DNA of 64,000 nucleotides from Psychrobacter coccoides (GCF_017498085.1 NZ_JAGBKM010000004.1:1-64000); one strand, 5' to 3'; positions 16,869-27,418 are shown, numbered from the stretch's first letter. A program made the numbers and translations. Notes: generated by a model not told the origin, from the letters alone.

Positions 16869-17711
16869 TCATGTATTCGATAACGGCTGATTTGTCCAGA
16901 CATCACGATAACTGGTGTAGTAAGTCAATAACAGAACAGGAAGCACCAACAGTATGCCCAGACCTAAAGTCAGGGTCATCAGTACTGGCAGCAAGATAAT
17001 ACATACCAAACCATAGACCAGTATGGGCATGATATTAATAACGCCTGCACGGAAGCTCTTTTTCATTGCTGTAATGGCATCAACATCGTGCAAGCTCACC
17101 AATGCCGGAGCGAACCAAACGGCCATATACAAGGGAATCATGAGCAACATAGAGAGCAGATAACCGAAGAACAAGCCACCCATAGAGACATTATTCATCG
17201 CTCCATAGGTATTGCCCATATTGCCTGTCATCATCGAAAACCACATACTGCCCATAGCGATAAATAATGGAATCATAGCAATTATGATACCTACCAAATA
17301 CACCAATCCGACTATGGCTAACGGCTGCCAGTGACTTTTAAACGCTGAAAACAGATGATCAAAGCGCAATTCATCCCCTCGTGCTTGTATCGCCGCCCCT
17401 TTGACAATACCAGCAATAAAGATAAAGACCATGGGAATCAGTAAAATACTGAGCAAGGGAATTGAGGAGACAATAGCCATAATGACCAAAAACGTCACAC
17501 TGATACCAAGCCATAAAAGCGGCTGACTTTTGAACAATCCAAATGCTTTGACAATCCAGCTTATACCAGCCGCCGCACCACATTTGCGCGGGGTTGCTAG
17601 GAGCTGTGGCAATGGGTTGCCATAATCATCGGTAGGTGGCAGATATGGCGGTTGGCCATTGGGCTTTTGTAACGACACATTGAGTGGTGGCTCGTTAGGG
17701 ACAGACATCAT
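16869..17711 (-). CDS. BPSS1780-like multi-pass membrane protein
   Basis: This is an integral membrane protein of about 280 residues with five to six helices and a soluble proline-rich N-terminus (NGQPPYLPPTDDYGNPLPQ). The pattern matches the uncharacterised BPSS1780 family, including GWxxxxxAFxLFKxxPxxWLGxxV-like text at ISWIVKAFGLFKSQPLLWLGI. The reading frame opens at 17750, overlapping hemH, but GAGGT lies about six bases before the double ATG at 17711/17708, so the start is placed there. It is probably cotranscribed with hemH. Function is unknown. Confidence 0.72.
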   Translation of the reverse strand: MMSVPNEPPLNVSLQKPNGQPPYLPPTDDYGNPLPQLLATPRKCGAAAGISWIVKAFGLFKSQPLLWLGISVTFLVIMAIVSSIPLLSILLIPMVFIFIAGIVKGAAIQARGDELRFDHLFSAFKSHWQPLAIVGLVYLVGIIIAMIPLFIAMGSMWFSMMTGNMGNTYGAMNNVSMGGLFFGYLLSMLLMIPLYMAVWFAPALVSLHDVDAITAMKKSFRAGVINIMPILVYGLVCIILLPVLMTLTLGLGILLVLPVLLLTYYTSYRDVWTNQPLSNT

Positions 17712-17740
17712 ATACCTCAAAAAAATAAAACAACAATAGA

Positions 17741-18760
17741 TTAAGCCCAACCAGCCAGCGTGCCTGCCCAGCCTTGTATCAGCGGCTTACTTAACGCTTC
17801 TAATAAATCAATATGCGCTTCATCTGCATTGAGTGCCGGGATATAGTGGTACTCTTGCCCGCCAGCATTTAGGAAGTTATCACGGTTTTCTATCGCTAAC
17901 TCCTCTAACGTCTCTAGGCAGTCCGCAGAAAACGCAGGACTAACGACCTGTACCGAGCGTACGCCAGACTTACCCCAATCCTCTAGTACCACATCAGTAT
18001 AAGGCTTGACCCACTCTTGCTTACCAAAGCGGGACTGGAAGCTGATAATCCATTCATCCTCACCCAGACCTAGTGCATGAGCCACTTGCGCTGCGGTACA
18101 TTTACAGCGCTTAGGATAGGGATCTCCTTTATCAGCATAAGGCTGCGGGATACCATGGAAACTAAACATCAGCTTTTCAGGCTTGCCATGCTCAGCCTGA
18201 AACCGACGAATCGACTCCGCCAATGCTTGAATATACAGCGGATGAGCAAAGTAATCTTTCACAATCGTATAATTAGGCAAATTGCGCTGTTTAAGCGTCC
18301 ACTTCGTCAATGCATCATAGACCGCACCGCCTGACGTCGCAGAGTACTGTGGAAACAGTGGTAAGATGACAAAATGATCCACACCTTCCGCACGCAAAGT
18401 ATCCATCACATCAGGCAAACCTGGATTGCCATAGCTCATGGCAGGATGCACGGACACTCGAAACGGAGCGACGCTATCAGATAAGCGCGGCTGTAATAGC
18501 GCGACTTGTTTTTTTAGGATATTCCGAATCGGTGAGTCACCTTCCCAAATAGTGGCATAGGCTTCTGCCACACGCTTAGGGCGACTTGGCAATACAAATA
18601 AATTAAGGATAATCGCCCATAAAAATTGGGGAATCTCAATCACTCGTGGGTCTGATAAAAACTGCTTTAAGTAGCGTCGGACAGCGGGTGCAGTGGGCTC
18701 ATCTGGCGTACCAAGGTTAACTAATAGTACAGCAATGCGTGGGGGTAATTCAGGTTTCAT
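17741..18760 (-). CDS. hemH: Ferrochelatase
   Basis: This enzyme inserts ferrous iron into protoporphyrin IX in the last step of haem synthesis. Recognisable motifs are [12 protein letters not shown] at the N-terminus, MSYGNPGLP, the catalytic His in [18 protein letters not shown], and [14 protein letters not shown] near the C-terminus. At 339 residues it is of the usual proteobacterial length. The downstream membrane protein gene begins 30 bases before its stop would allow a separate promoter, so they are likely one transcript. Haem demand in this genome is evident from the c-type cytochromes at the left end. Confidence 0.95.
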   Translation of the reverse strand: MKPELPPRIAVLLVNLGTPDEPTAPAVRRYLKQFLSDPRVIEIPQFLWAIILNLFVLPSRPKRVAEAYATIWEGDSPIRNILKKQVALLQPRLSDSVAPFRVSVHPAMSYGNPGLPDVMDTLRAEGVDHFVILPLFPQYSATSGGAVYDALTKWTLKQRNLPNYTIVKDYFAHPLYIQALAESIRRFQAEHGKPEKLMFSFHGIPQPYADKGDPYPKRCKCTAAQVAHALGLGEDEWIISFQSRFGKQEWVKPYTDVVLEDWGKSGVRSVQVVSPAFSADCLETLEELAIENRDNFLNAGGQEYHYIPALNADEAHIDLLEALSKPLIQGWAGTLAGWA

Positions 18761-19074
18761 AATAGCACTACTTTATCGATAAATGGTTAAAGAGGATTAT
18801 TAAGGGATTATTAATTTAACACCTTATTAGTGTAGCACTTACCTGTTAATGACGCACCGAAAACGCTGTATTTATACGATTTAATACGCCCATTATCATA
18901 AAGTCTGAGTATGATGGTTGTACTCATGCCCACATCGCCATACAATAGACGCACATGACGATATACCAATTCATATCAATTGGCACACATCATATATAGA
19001 GGTATAGCTGTATTGTTTATAAATCACGGCTGTATCAGTCATTATGTAGATAACTGTTGTCTAGCGAGGTAGCT
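18761..19074. other. Intergenic region between hemH and metX
   Basis: This 314-base AT-rich stretch separates divergent hemH and metX and must hold both promoters. No repeat of families A-C, no riboswitch and no clear paired -35/-10 boxes were recognised. Confidence 0.5.
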
Positions 19075-20448
19075 TTGAGAGCACGTACCGATAGTACTGG
19101 TCATTCCCCCAAAGATCGTTCTAATGTGGATAACCCTATTATAGATCGCTCAGCCACTGAGCCCGGCTCAGTAGGTATCGTCACCCCTCAAACGTTGCAT
19201 TTTGCAGAGCCGTTGACCTTGGAGTGCAATCGCACCTTGCCTTCATTTGACTTGGTCATCGAGACCTATGGGACACTTAATAGCGACAAATCTAATGCTA
19301 TTTTGATCTGTCACGCCTTATCTGGCAGTCATCATGCGGCAGGGTATCATAGCAGCGACGACAAAAAAGCAGGCTGGTGGGACAATATGATTGGTCCTAA
19401 TAAAGCTATCGATACCAATCAGTTTTATGTGGTATGTGTCAACAATATCGGTAGCTGCTTTGGCTCTACAGGTCCGACGACCATTAACCCTGATAGCATC
19501 AAAAACGGCGGCGAACCACAAGTCTATGGCCCTGACTTTCCACTGGTGACGATAAAAGACTGGGTAAAAACCCAAGCGCTGCTTTCAGACCGACTGGGTA
19601 TCGACGTCTGGCATGCTATCGTTGGTGGCTCTATGGGCGGCATGCAAGCCATGCAGTGGTCGGTTGACTATCCCGACAGGCTCAAGCGCTGCGTCGTCAT
19701 TGCCAGTACCCCAAAGCTGTCAGCACAAAACATTGGCTTTAATGAGGTCGCTCGCCAATCTATCTTGTCCGATCCAGACTTTAAAGATGGGCGCTATTTA
19801 CAGGCCGGCACTTATCCTCGCCGCGGGCTGATATTGGCACGCATGGTTGGCCACATCACCTATCTGACCGATGATGCGATGAAGGCCAAATTCGGCCGTG
19901 ACCTAAAGTCTGGCAAGTTTATGTATGGCTATGATGTTGAGTTTCAGGTCGAGAGCTACTTGCGTTATCAAGGCGAACGCTTTAGCAAAAACTTCGATGC
20001 CAATACTTACCTGCTGATGACCAAAGCACTAGATTACTTTGATCCAACTCGTGATTACGCTGAGCCTGACGATGACAAGCAGGCGGAACACCCTATAGAC
20101 AGCACCAATGCTGATGAAAACCTCAGCGCTGATAACGCTACCGATGGACAAGCTGATAATGACCGTCAACATGAGTTTAATGCCCTAAAAACGGCCTTTG
20201 CTCATACCAAATGTCAGTATTTGGTGGTGTCATTCACCACTGACTGGCGCTTTGCCCCTGAGCGCTCACAAGAGATCGTCGATGCGCTGATGGCGACAGG
20301 CAAACCTGTCAGCTATATCAATGTCGATGCGCCGCATGGTCACGATTCTTTTTTATTTAATATTCCACGCTATATGGGCGCTGTCAGAGGGTTTTTAAAT
20401 GCGCCCTTCATTACCAATCAGCAGGCGACAAAAGGAGCGCAGTCATGA
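19075..20448 (+). CDS. metX: Homoserine O-acyltransferase (MetX)
   Basis: This enzyme activates homoserine with an acyl group for methionine synthesis. It has the alpha/beta-hydrolase fold with the nucleophile Ser in [12 protein letters not shown], catalytic Asp in [12 protein letters not shown] and His in APHGHDSFL. Both candidate starts are TTG. TTG 19075 has GAGG six bases upstream, whereas TTG 19057 has no ribosome site, so 19075 is chosen. An acidic, Asp/Asn/Ala-rich insertion of about 45 residues (between [13 protein letters not shown] and HEFNALK) makes it longer than the usual 380. It overlaps metW by four bases. Whether acetyl- or succinyl-CoA is used cannot be decided. Confidence 0.93.
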   Translation: MRARTDSTGHSPKDRSNVDNPIIDRSATEPGSVGIVTPQTLHFAEPLTLECNRTLPSFDLVIETYGTLNSDKSNAILICHALSGSHHAAGYHSSDDKKAGWWDNMIGPNKAIDTNQFYVVCVNNIGSCFGSTGPTTINPDSIKNGGEPQVYGPDFPLVTIKDWVKTQALLSDRLGIDVWHAIVGGSMGGMQAMQWSVDYPDRLKRCVVIASTPKLSAQNIGFNEVARQSILSDPDFKDGRYLQAGTYPRRGLILARMVGHITYLTDDAMKAKFGRDLKSGKFMYGYDVEFQVESYLRYQGERFSKNFDANTYLLMTKALDYFDPTRDYAEPDDDKQAEHPIDSTNADENLSADNATDGQADNDRQHEFNALKTAFAHTKCQYLVVSFTTDWRFAPERSQEIVDALMATGKPVSYINVDAPHGHDSFLFNIPRYMGAVRGFLNAPFITNQQATKGAQS

Positions 20449-21056
20449 GAATGGATCATCAGTTAGCTGAACGCTGGATTGCGCCAAAATCACACATTCT
20501 TGACTTAGGCTGTGGTAATGGCGAGCTGCTCGCCCATCTACAGCAAAACCTAGGGGTCACCGGATACGGAATCGAGATTGATGAAGAAAAAATCAATGAA
20601 GCCATTGGTAAAGGCCTGTCTATCGTCGAGCAAGATCTGAACGACGGTCTTGGCCGTTTTGCTGATGATAGTTTTGATACCGTGGTGATGGCGCGGGCAT
20701 TACAAGCGGTGATCGCCCCTGATATCCTGCTACTCGATATGCTGCGAGTCGCTCGTGAGGCCATTATTACCTTTCCCAACTTTGCTCATTGGCAAAACCG
20801 CCTACATTTAGGTCTAAAAGGGCTCATGCCTGTCTCAGAAGCCCTGCCTTATGAATGGTACAACACCCCTAATATCCATTTATGTACCTTTAAAGATTTT
20901 GAACAACTGTGTAGCGAGCGTGATATCGATATTATCAGTCGTTTTGCGGTTAGTGATTCAGACAAAGGTCACTCTCCTTTGATGACGACATTGATAAAAC
21001 AAGCGCCCAACTTACTGGCCGATGTTGCCATCTATCGTGTGACCAAGCACAGATAA
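20445..21056 (+). CDS. metW: Methionine biosynthesis protein MetW
   Basis: This is a 203-residue partner of MetX in proteobacteria, with a class I methyltransferase fold. The SAM-binding motif is [12 protein letters not shown] (about residues 19-30), followed by GYGIEIDEE and EQDLNDGL. It overlaps the metX stop (ATGA), the classic metX-metW arrangement. An in-frame ATG two codons later is an alternative start. No terminator was seen immediately after it. Confidence 0.93.
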   Translation: MRMDHQLAERWIAPKSHILDLGCGNGELLAHLQQNLGVTGYGIEIDEEKINEAIGKGLSIVEQDLNDGLGRFADDSFDTVVMARALQAVIAPDILLLDMLRVAREAIITFPNFAHWQNRLHLGLKGLMPVSEALPYEWYNTPNIHLCTFKDFEQLCSERDIDIISRFAVSDSDKGHSPLMTTLIKQAPNLLADVAIYRVTKHR

Positions 21057-21543
21057 GATGTAACGCAGAGAACACGACAAGTAAGACCAACATCAAACAT
21101 AGGTCCAGCAGCTCATGCGCTTTACAGGCTTTTTGCTGAGTTAGTGTGTCGCTTAATGACCGTCTACTTATCGTATATATTTACTTGCTGATCAGTAACT
21201 GTATGATTTTGTTACATACTATGGTCAGTTGGACACTGTTAAACTAGGTAATTAGTATTTGAGTTTCGTAACTTCGGGTGTTAAGCTTACAAAATATTGT
21301 CAATGGCATCCTTTTTGCACTTTTTCATTGCAATCGTTTATCTGTTGATATTGCATGACTACTATTAAACAAATAGATAAATGCGTATTACGACTTGTGT
21401 TCTGAGCACTTGCATCTGACCCTTATTTTTAACTATTGGTTTTTAGTAGTTACTATCGACGTATCATCGCCATATAGACAGACTGTGCTACAGGCATGGG
21501 TTATCGATAAGCTACTGATCAACTGCCTATTTTTGGAGCTGTT
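21057..21543 (+). other. Long leader/intergenic region before the Sel1 gene
   Basis: This 487-base region contains no convincing open frame. A sequence ACTATGGTCAGTTGG at 21209-21223 faintly resembles the TATAGTCAGTT repeat ends but has no partner. It is AT-rich toward the right, where the promoter of the next gene must lie. Confidence 0.4.
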
Positions 21544-22125
21544 ATGAAATTATTCAAAGCTGCGTTGTTTACGACCTTATTCTCTTTTGCTGGTTTGGCC
21601 AATGCTGAATTAATCTCGAACGTCCCACTTGATGTGTCACGTTTTGAGCTGATGAATGTGAGTGAGCTGACTGCTCGTGCCAACCAAGGCAATGACCATG
21701 CTCAGTTTTATTTGGCCAAGCGTCTGCAAAAGGGACAAGACATCACCAAAAACACTCAGCAAGCAATACAGTGGTACACCAAAGCGGCACAACAAGGCGT
21801 GGCCCCAGCTCAGCTGAACCTTGCGATTATGTATTTACGTGGTGAAGGTGTACAGCCTAACTTGCAACAAGCCCGTCATTGGTTAGAAAAAGCCGCTATG
21901 CGTGGTGATAACCGTGCCAGCTATACGCTTGCCCTACTCGATGAAAAGCAAAAAAATCTCGTCGACGCCTATAAATGGTACGATCTAGCCGCTCGTGATG
22001 GCATGCTAGATGACAAAGTACGCAGCAAAGCTCGTGGTAAGATTGGCCAGTTGGCATTGAACTTATCAAGCTCAGACATCGCTAATGCTCGTAGCCAAGC
22101 AGATAGCTGGTTCCAGAGCAGATAA
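21544..22125 (+). CDS. Secreted Sel1-like repeat protein
   Basis: This 193-residue periplasmic protein has a signal peptide (cleavage after GLANA, about residue 21) and three Sel1/TPR-like helical repeats: AQFYLAKRLQKGQDITKNTQ, AQLNLAIMYLRGEGVQPNLQ, and ASYTLALLDEKQKNLVDAYK. Sel1 repeats are protein-binding scaffolds. GGAG lies six bases before the ATG and an excellent terminator follows. The binding partner is unknown. Confidence 0.82.
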   Translation: MKLFKAALFTTLFSFAGLANAELISNVPLDVSRFELMNVSELTARANQGNDHAQFYLAKRLQKGQDITKNTQQAIQWYTKAAQQGVAPAQLNLAIMYLRGEGVQPNLQQARHWLEKAAMRGDNRASYTLALLDEKQKNLVDAYKWYDLAARDGMLDDKVRSKARGKIGQLALNLSSSDIANARSQADSWFQSR

Positions 22126-22146
22126 GGTATAAATAATTCCAATATA

Positions 22147-22176
22147 AAAATCCAGCTTTTATGCTGGATTTTTTTT
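22147..22176 (+). terminator. Rho-independent terminator
   Basis: AAATCCAGC / GCTGGATTT with a six-base loop and eight T, 20 bases after the Sel1 gene. The A run on the left also allows use by the converging minus-strand gene. Confidence 0.9.
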
Positions 22177-22192
22177 GAGTTTCTCTCAGCTT

Positions 22193-22801
22193 TTATCCTT
22201 TTGGTGTACGAGCCATGGTATAGAACTCTTCATTGGACTGCATACTCATCACGATGGCCATTCTATTAGACAAGCCAAAAAATGCGGTAATTCCAGCAAT
22301 ATCTAAGATATCTTCCTCATCATAACCGTGCTCTCTAAGTGCAGCATAATCTGCCTCTTGAACGAGCTCTGGGGTACGGCAGAGCTTGACTGAAAACGCC
22401 AGCATAGCTTTTTGTTTAGGGCTGATAGGCGCATGCAAGTAATTGATTGCTATTTGATCTGCCAGTAATGGCTCTTTTGCGAACACCCGCAGTAGCGCAC
22501 CATGAGCGATGACACAGTATTGGCAGCCATTGGCGGCACTGGTAGCAACAATGATCATCTCCTTTTCAGCTGGGCTGAGCGTACTGCCTTCTCGCTCCAT
22601 GACAGCGTCGTAATATGCAAAAAAAGCTCTGAACTCTGCCGGACGATACGCCAGTGCTAAAAATACGTTGGGAATAAACTTGGCTTTTTCTTGTACAGCA
22701 AGAATACGCTCAAGAATATCAGCAGGCAATTGATCTAATTCAGGAACAGGATAGCGGCTGATGGGCATACTGTTAGAGGGGGTTATAGTTGGATTACTCA
22801 T
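22193..22801 (-). CDS. AhpD-like / peroxidase-related carboxymuconolactone decarboxylase-fold protein
   Basis: This 202-residue protein has the AhpD fold. The redox motif is C93-Q-Y-C96 followed by His100 (NGCQYCVIAHG), and the region from about 25 to 200 matches the 'uncharacterised peroxidase-related enzyme' group (RPAEFRAFFAYYDAVM, GLSNRMAIV). Such proteins reduce peroxides using a CxxC pair. GGAG lies about eight bases before the ATG. It is a single gene. The physiological reductant and substrate are unknown. Confidence 0.8.
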   Translation of the reverse strand: MSNPTITPSNSMPISRYPVPELDQLPADILERILAVQEKAKFIPNVFLALAYRPAEFRAFFAYYDAVMEREGSTLSPAEKEMIIVATSAANGCQYCVIAHGALLRVFAKEPLLADQIAINYLHAPISPKQKAMLAFSVKLCRTPELVQEADYAALREHGYDEEDILDIAGITAFFGLSNRMAIVMSMQSNEEFYTMARTPKG

Positions 22802-22947
22802 GTGTCATCTCCATTGACAGGGCTTTAGTGTTATATAGTCTACCTTTATAGAGCAGTAATAAACAGTCAAAAAACGGCTCAATTGATATGGGTCAGCTTA
22901 GGGCGTATGATCATTTAGATGGATTGGTGACATGCTTTGATAAAATA

Positions 22948-22976
22948 TTCAAAAACCGCGCTAAATTTGCTACACT
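22948..22976 (+). promoter_or_regulatory. Candidate promoter for trhO
   Basis: TTCAAA, a 17-base spacer and an extended -10 (TGCTACACT) lie about 100 bases before the trhO start. Confidence 0.35.
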
Positions 22977-23074
22977 GCGCCAACATTTGGCCAAATCCAC
23001 AACTGTGCCAATGTTATAGACAACACTTTTAACCCATTGCACTAGGTTTGCGACCTAGCCAGCAGGAGACACCC

Positions 23075-24136
23075 ATGAGCACCATCAACACTGCACCACC
23101 ATCAGCCACACCCAAAAAAGCCACCGAATATGATAGCGTGACCAACAATATCGTCGTCGCTGCCCTTTATAAATTTACCCCTTTTGCTCATTTTGAGCAG
23201 TATCGTCAGCCTATATTAAACACCATGCTCGATAACGAGGTTAAGGGCACGCTACTACTGGCCAATGAAGGCATCAATGGTACTATCTCAGGCAGTCGCC
23301 AAGGCATCGATAACGTCCTTGACTATCTACGCAGCATTGACGCAATTGGTCATTTTGAGTTTAAAGAGTCTTATACTGATACGCAGCCTTTTTATCGTAC
23401 TAAGGTTAAGCTCAAAAAAGAGATCGTTACCATGGGTGTTGAGGGTATCGATCCGCTGCAGTCGGTTGGACGCTATGTCAAGCCGAGTGAATGGAATGCG
23501 CTCATCTCCGACCCTGAGGTCATCCTTATTGACACTCGCAACGACTATGAAGTGCAAATCGGCACCTTTGAAAATGCGGTAAACCCAAACACGGATACCT
23601 TCCGTGAGTTTCCAGAGTATGTGGCCAAAGAGCTAGACCCCACCAAGCATAAAAAAGTGGCGATGTTTTGTACGGGTGGTATTCGCTGTGAAAAATCGAC
23701 CGCCTTTATGCGTCAGCAAGGGTTTGAGGAGGTTTATCATTTAGAAGGTGGCATCCTGAAGTATCTAGAAGAAGTCCCCAGCGAAGAGTCCATGTGGCAA
23801 GGTGACTGCTTTGTCTTTGATAACCGTGTCTCGGTCAACCACGATCTAGAAAAAGGCGAGTATGAGCAATGCTTTGCTTGTCGTATGCCGATTACCCAAG
23901 ATGATATGCAAAGCGCTGCCTATGTAAAAGGGGAGTCTTGCCCGCACTGTATCGATAAAGCCACCGAAGCACAAAAAGCTCGCTTCCGTGAGCGTGAGCA
24001 TCAGATGCAACTGGCCAGACAGCGTGGTGAGACACATATCGGTAGTGACGTCATAGACGTGATAGAAAAACGCAAAGCCGCTAAGATGAAAGCTCGTCTA
24101 CAAGCAGAAACAGAGAACGAACCTAAAGCTGGATAA
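23075..24136 (+). CDS. trhO: tRNA uridine(34) hydroxylase, rhodanese type (TrhO)
   Basis: This enzyme forms 5-hydroxyuridine at the wobble position of certain tRNAs. The N-terminal acylphosphatase-like domain (ALYKFTPF to about 110) is followed by a rhodanese domain with active Cys199 in [13 protein letters not shown], and a C-terminal Cys-rich motif (CFACRMPI, then SCPHC). The frame is open from 23048, but AGGAG lies seven bases before ATG 23075 and that start is chosen, giving 353 residues. It ends at a strong bidirectional terminator. Confidence 0.92.
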   Translation: MSTINTAPPSATPKKATEYDSVTNNIVVAALYKFTPFAHFEQYRQPILNTMLDNEVKGTLLLANEGINGTISGSRQGIDNVLDYLRSIDAIGHFEFKESYTDTQPFYRTKVKLKKEIVTMGVEGIDPLQSVGRYVKPSEWNALISDPEVILIDTRNDYEVQIGTFENAVNPNTDTFREFPEYVAKELDPTKHKKVAMFCTGGIRCEKSTAFMRQQGFEEVYHLEGGILKYLEEVPSEESMWQGDCFVFDNRVSVNHDLEKGEYEQCFACRMPITQDDMQSAAYVKGESCPHCIDKATEAQKARFREREHQMQLARQRGETHIGSDVIDVIEKRKAAKMKARLQAETENEPKAG

Positions 24137-24191
24137 GCGACTGTTTTCATCAATACTAAGCGTTAATCAACGCTAAGAAAGAAAAGACAAA

Positions 24192-24224
24192 AAAGAGAGG
24201 CTCTATGTATTAGAGCCTCTCTTT
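24192..24224. terminator. Bidirectional terminator between trhO and serA
   Basis: A 14-base perfect stem (AAAGAGAGGCTCTA and its complement) with a five-base loop between convergent trhO and serA. Confidence 0.88.
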
Positions 24225-24263
24225 CATTTGAATCGAGTGTAACAGTACACGCTAATGCTTCAT

Positions 24264-25490
24264 CTAAAACAAAATGCGCACTCTGATGGTTTCTTCGACG
24301 TCTTTGAGCTGGTCGAGAGCAGCGGTTGAGTCGTTATAATCCACGTCCATTACCAAATAACCGACATCACCTTCAGTCATTAGGCTTTGCGCCAAGATAT
24401 TAATGTGAGCTTCAGCGAACAGACGGTTGATTTGCGACAGTACGCCTGGCACGTTTTTGTGAATGTGCAGCAGACGATGCGAGCCTTCCTTAAATGGAAT
24501 CGAGACTTCTGGGAAGTTCACAGCGGTAACGGTATCACCTTGGTCTGAGTACTTAACGAACTTTTCTGCGACTTCTAGGCCAATATTGGCCTGTGCTTCT
24601 TGGGTTGAGCCGCCGATATGCGGCGTCAAGATGACATTATCAAACTTACGTAACGGTGACTCAAACTCTTCGTCAGCAGACTTTGGCTCTTTAGGGAACA
24701 CATCAATCGCCGCCCCGAGGACTCTACCTGACTCTAACGCTGCTGCCAAATCATCAATCTCAACACAAGTCCCACGTGCCGCATTGATAAAGTAGCTGCC
24801 CTCTTTCATATGCGCAAACTGCTCTGCTTTCATCATATAGCGAGTGCTTGGCACATCAGGGACATGCAGGGTTACGATGTCGGCGGTAGACAATAGCTCT
24901 TCTAGGCTACCTACCTGTACAGCGTTGCCCAATGGTAGCTTGGTCACGACGTCATGATAGATGACCTTCATGCCGAAGCTCTCTGCCAATACAGACAGCT
25001 GTGAGCCAATAGAGCCATAGCCCACGATACCGATGGTCTTACCACGTACTTCATGCGAGTTTTTGGCTGATTTACCCCAACCGCCACGATGTACAACGGC
25101 GTTTTTTTCGGGAATACCACGGTACAACATGATGGCTTCTGCCAATACCAGCTCAGCCACTGAACGAGTGTTTGAGTATGGCGCATTGAAGACTGGAATA
25201 CCCAGCTCACGAGCAGCATCAAGGTCGACTTGGTTGGTACCAATACAAAAACAACCGATACCTGTTAGCTTTTTGGCATGCTCAAGCACTTCACGAGTCA
25301 ATTGAGTACGTGAACGAATACCGATGAAATGAGCGTCTTTAATCTTTTCGATCAGCTCATCTTGATCTAAAGCATGGCTGAGATACTCAATGTTTTGATA
25401 GCCAGCTTTTTCTAGTACTTTAAGTGCGTTTTCGTGCACCCCTTCGAGTAATAAAAATCGGATTTTGTCTTTTTGCAGTGATAGCGCCAT
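24264..25490 (-). CDS. serA: D-3-phosphoglycerate dehydrogenase
   Basis: This is the first enzyme of serine synthesis, oxidising 3-phosphoglycerate with NAD. It has the substrate-binding domain (GIRSRTQLT), the Rossmann motif GIVGYGSIGSQL, the active-site His in LTPHIGGSTQEAQ, and a C-terminal ACT domain (about 335-408, VPGVLSQINRLFAEAHINI) for serine feedback. At 408 residues it is the E. coli-like short form. Divergent from the D-2-hydroxyglutarate dehydrogenase gene, which fits a known link: SerA can reduce 2-oxoglutarate to D-2-hydroxyglutarate, which that enzyme then recycles. Confidence 0.95.
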   Translation of the reverse strand: MALSLQKDKIRFLLLEGVHENALKVLEKAGYQNIEYLSHALDQDELIEKIKDAHFIGIRSRTQLTREVLEHAKKLTGIGCFCIGTNQVDLDAARELGIPVFNAPYSNTRSVAELVLAEAIMLYRGIPEKNAVVHRGGWGKSAKNSHEVRGKTIGIVGYGSIGSQLSVLAESFGMKVIYHDVVTKLPLGNAVQVGSLEELLSTADIVTLHVPDVPSTRYMMKAEQFAHMKEGSYFINAARGTCVEIDDLAAALESGRVLGAAIDVFPKEPKSADEEFESPLRKFDNVILTPHIGGSTQEAQANIGLEVAEKFVKYSDQGDTVTAVNFPEVSIPFKEGSHRLLHIHKNVPGVLSQINRLFAEAHINILAQSLMTEGDVGYLVMDVDYNDSTAALDQLKDVEETIRVRILF

Positions 25491-25856
25491 GTGAGAACTG
25501 TCCTATAATTGTCTTATAAAAAATCTACGATAGTCGAAATGAAAACAGTCCGGTTATCTTACACAAAATTTCGCCACGATGTTAGGGGGATTCGATGAAT
25601 TATTGGTTATGATGCCTGAAATTTACTAAGGGTCTGTTTGGTTACTCAAATATCCACACTGCTGATTCTTGCGCTATACTTATATGTTAAACTTTAGTTT
25701 ATAGTAACCCTTATGCTGCTTAGCGCCGTTTGAGTGCTGGTCGTAACCTAGTACCCGATTGGTACCCAAAGAGGTTTTATACCAGTAGCACATTAAGAGA
25801 CGCTTAGCTTTTTATTTTGAACTGACCATATATTACGTTTATATAGAGATTTAATC
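25491..25856. other. Divergent control region of serA and D2HGDH, with repeat remnant
   Basis: This 366-base region carries the two divergent promoters, not resolved by eye. At 25776-25832 a stretch beginning TTATACCAGTAGCACATTAA and ending GAACTGACCATATA resembles the right end of family B repeats, and its end read inward (TATGGTCAGTTC) resembles the IS630 end. It is a decayed fragment. Confidence 0.45.
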
Positions 25857-27302
25857 ATGACACCATATGCACCGCAGCCCACGACGACCAACCCTGACAA
25901 TGATGCTGTGACGACGATGTTAAGTACCCTTATAGACACACATCAGTTTGAGCCCAGCCAAATCAAAACCGATAACGAAAGCCTCTTGCACTGGGGTAAG
26001 GACTGGACCAAACACTTCGCCCCGGCACCTTCTGCTATCGTTTTTCCAAAAACCACCGAACAAGTACAGGCCATCGTACTCCTTGCCAATGAGCATCATG
26101 TTGTCTTAACCCCCAGTGGTGGTCGTACTGGCTTATCAGCTGGTGCAGTCGCTGCAGATGGCGAGATCGTCGTCAGTTTCGATAAGATGAACCAGATTGG
26201 GCAGTTTTATCCAGCAGATCGTATGGTGGAGATTGAGGCCGGCGTGGTCACTGAGCAACTACAGCAATTCGCTGAATCAAAAGACCTCTACTACCCTGTC
26301 GACTTTGCCTCGGCAGGCTCTAGCCAAATCGGTGGTAACATCGGTACCAATGCTGGCGGCATCAAAGTCATTCGCTATGGCATGACCCGCCAATGGATCA
26401 TGGGCCTGACCGTGGTGACTGGTAAAGGGGATATCTTGCATCTGAATCGTGGCATGATCAAAAACGCTACTGGCTATGATTTGCGTCAACTGTTTATCGG
26501 TAGTGAGGGCACTCTTGGCTTCGTTACCCACGCCCAAATCAAGCTTGAGCGTCAGCCGCAAGATCTAAACGTGATGGTGCTAGGGATGGACAGCTTTAAT
26601 GACGTCATGAATGTACTCTCAGCCTTTCAGGCCAAAATTGACTTGACCGCCTTTGAGTTTTTTGACGCAGTAGCGGTGGATAAGCTCATGGCGCATGGGC
26701 AAGTACAAGAGCCGTTTGAATCACGCACCAAGTTTTATACCTTATTAGAGTTTGAAGCGCCATACGAGCCTATCATGGACAAGGCCATGGGGATATTTGA
26801 GCACTGTATGGAGCAAGGCTGGGTCGTCGATGGCGTTATGAGCCAAAGCTTAGCGCAAGCAGAAGAGCTGTGGAAGCTACGTGAATATATCTCTGAGACC
26901 ATCTCTGTCTTCACGCCTTACAAAAACGACGTGTCGGTACTCATCAGCCATGTGCCTGAGTTTATCGCTGAGATTGATCATATCGTTGCCAGCAACTACC
27001 CTGACTTTGAGGTCTGCTGGTTTGGTCATATCGGCGATGGCAATCTGCACTTAAATATTCTAAAGCCTGAGAATATGAGTAAAGATGATTTTTTTGCAGA
27101 GTGTCAAGTGGTCAATAAATACGTATTTGAAACAGTTGAAAAATATAACGGCTCAGTGTCAGCTGAGCACGGTGTCGGTATGACGAAAAAGCCTTACTTA
27201 CACTATAGCCGCAGTCAAACTGAAATGGATTATCTCAAACAGATTAAGCACGTTTTTGATCCAAATAACATTATGAACCGTGGTAAGATTTTTGATATGT
27301 GA
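25857..27302 (+). CDS. FAD-binding D-2-hydroxyglutarate dehydrogenase-like oxidoreductase
   Basis: This is a 481-residue flavoprotein of the FAD-binding type 4 (VAO) family. The N-terminal FAD domain shows TPSGGRTGLSAGAV and SSQIGGNIGTNAGG, GSEGTLGF lies mid-protein, and the C-terminal oxidase domain contains the metal and substrate motif HIGDGNLHLN and EHGVGMTKK. It oxidises D-2-hydroxy acids. Position beside serA favours D-2-hydroxyglutarate, with electrons passed to quinone through ETF in related species. D-lactate or glycolate oxidase activity is the alternative. It ends at a strong terminator. Confidence 0.85.
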   Translation: MTPYAPQPTTTNPDNDAVTTMLSTLIDTHQFEPSQIKTDNESLLHWGKDWTKHFAPAPSAIVFPKTTEQVQAIVLLANEHHVVLTPSGGRTGLSAGAVAADGEIVVSFDKMNQIGQFYPADRMVEIEAGVVTEQLQQFAESKDLYYPVDFASAGSSQIGGNIGTNAGGIKVIRYGMTRQWIMGLTVVTGKGDILHLNRGMIKNATGYDLRQLFIGSEGTLGFVTHAQIKLERQPQDLNVMVLGMDSFNDVMNVLSAFQAKIDLTAFEFFDAVAVDKLMAHGQVQEPFESRTKFYTLLEFEAPYEPIMDKAMGIFEHCMEQGWVVDGVMSQSLAQAEELWKLREYISETISVFTPYKNDVSVLISHVPEFIAEIDHIVASNYPDFEVCWFGHIGDGNLHLNILKPENMSKDDFFAECQVVNKYVFETVEKYNGSVSAEHGVGMTKKPYLHYSRSQTEMDYLKQIKHVFDPNNIMNRGKIFDM

Positions 27303-27342
27303 TGTTTGATTGCTTATCAACTCTCCTTTCAAATTTAAATAA

Positions 27343-27376
27343 AAAAGACGCTAAGCCGAATGGTTTAGCGTCTTTT
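27343..27376. terminator. Bidirectional terminator
   Basis: A 15-base stem built on GACGCTAA-(G/C)CC and GG-TTTAGCGTC with A/T runs on both sides, between D2HGDH and the converging BLUF gene. Confidence 0.88.
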
Positions 27377-27418
27377 CTATATAGCGGCCGCAGTGTAGCC
27401 CCGTTATCACCCCTGACA

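Noticed and set aside
21209..21223. ACTATGGTCAGTTGG resembling the IS630/repeat end
   Set aside because: No matching opposite end or repeat body was found nearby; treated as chance or an unrecognisable remnant.
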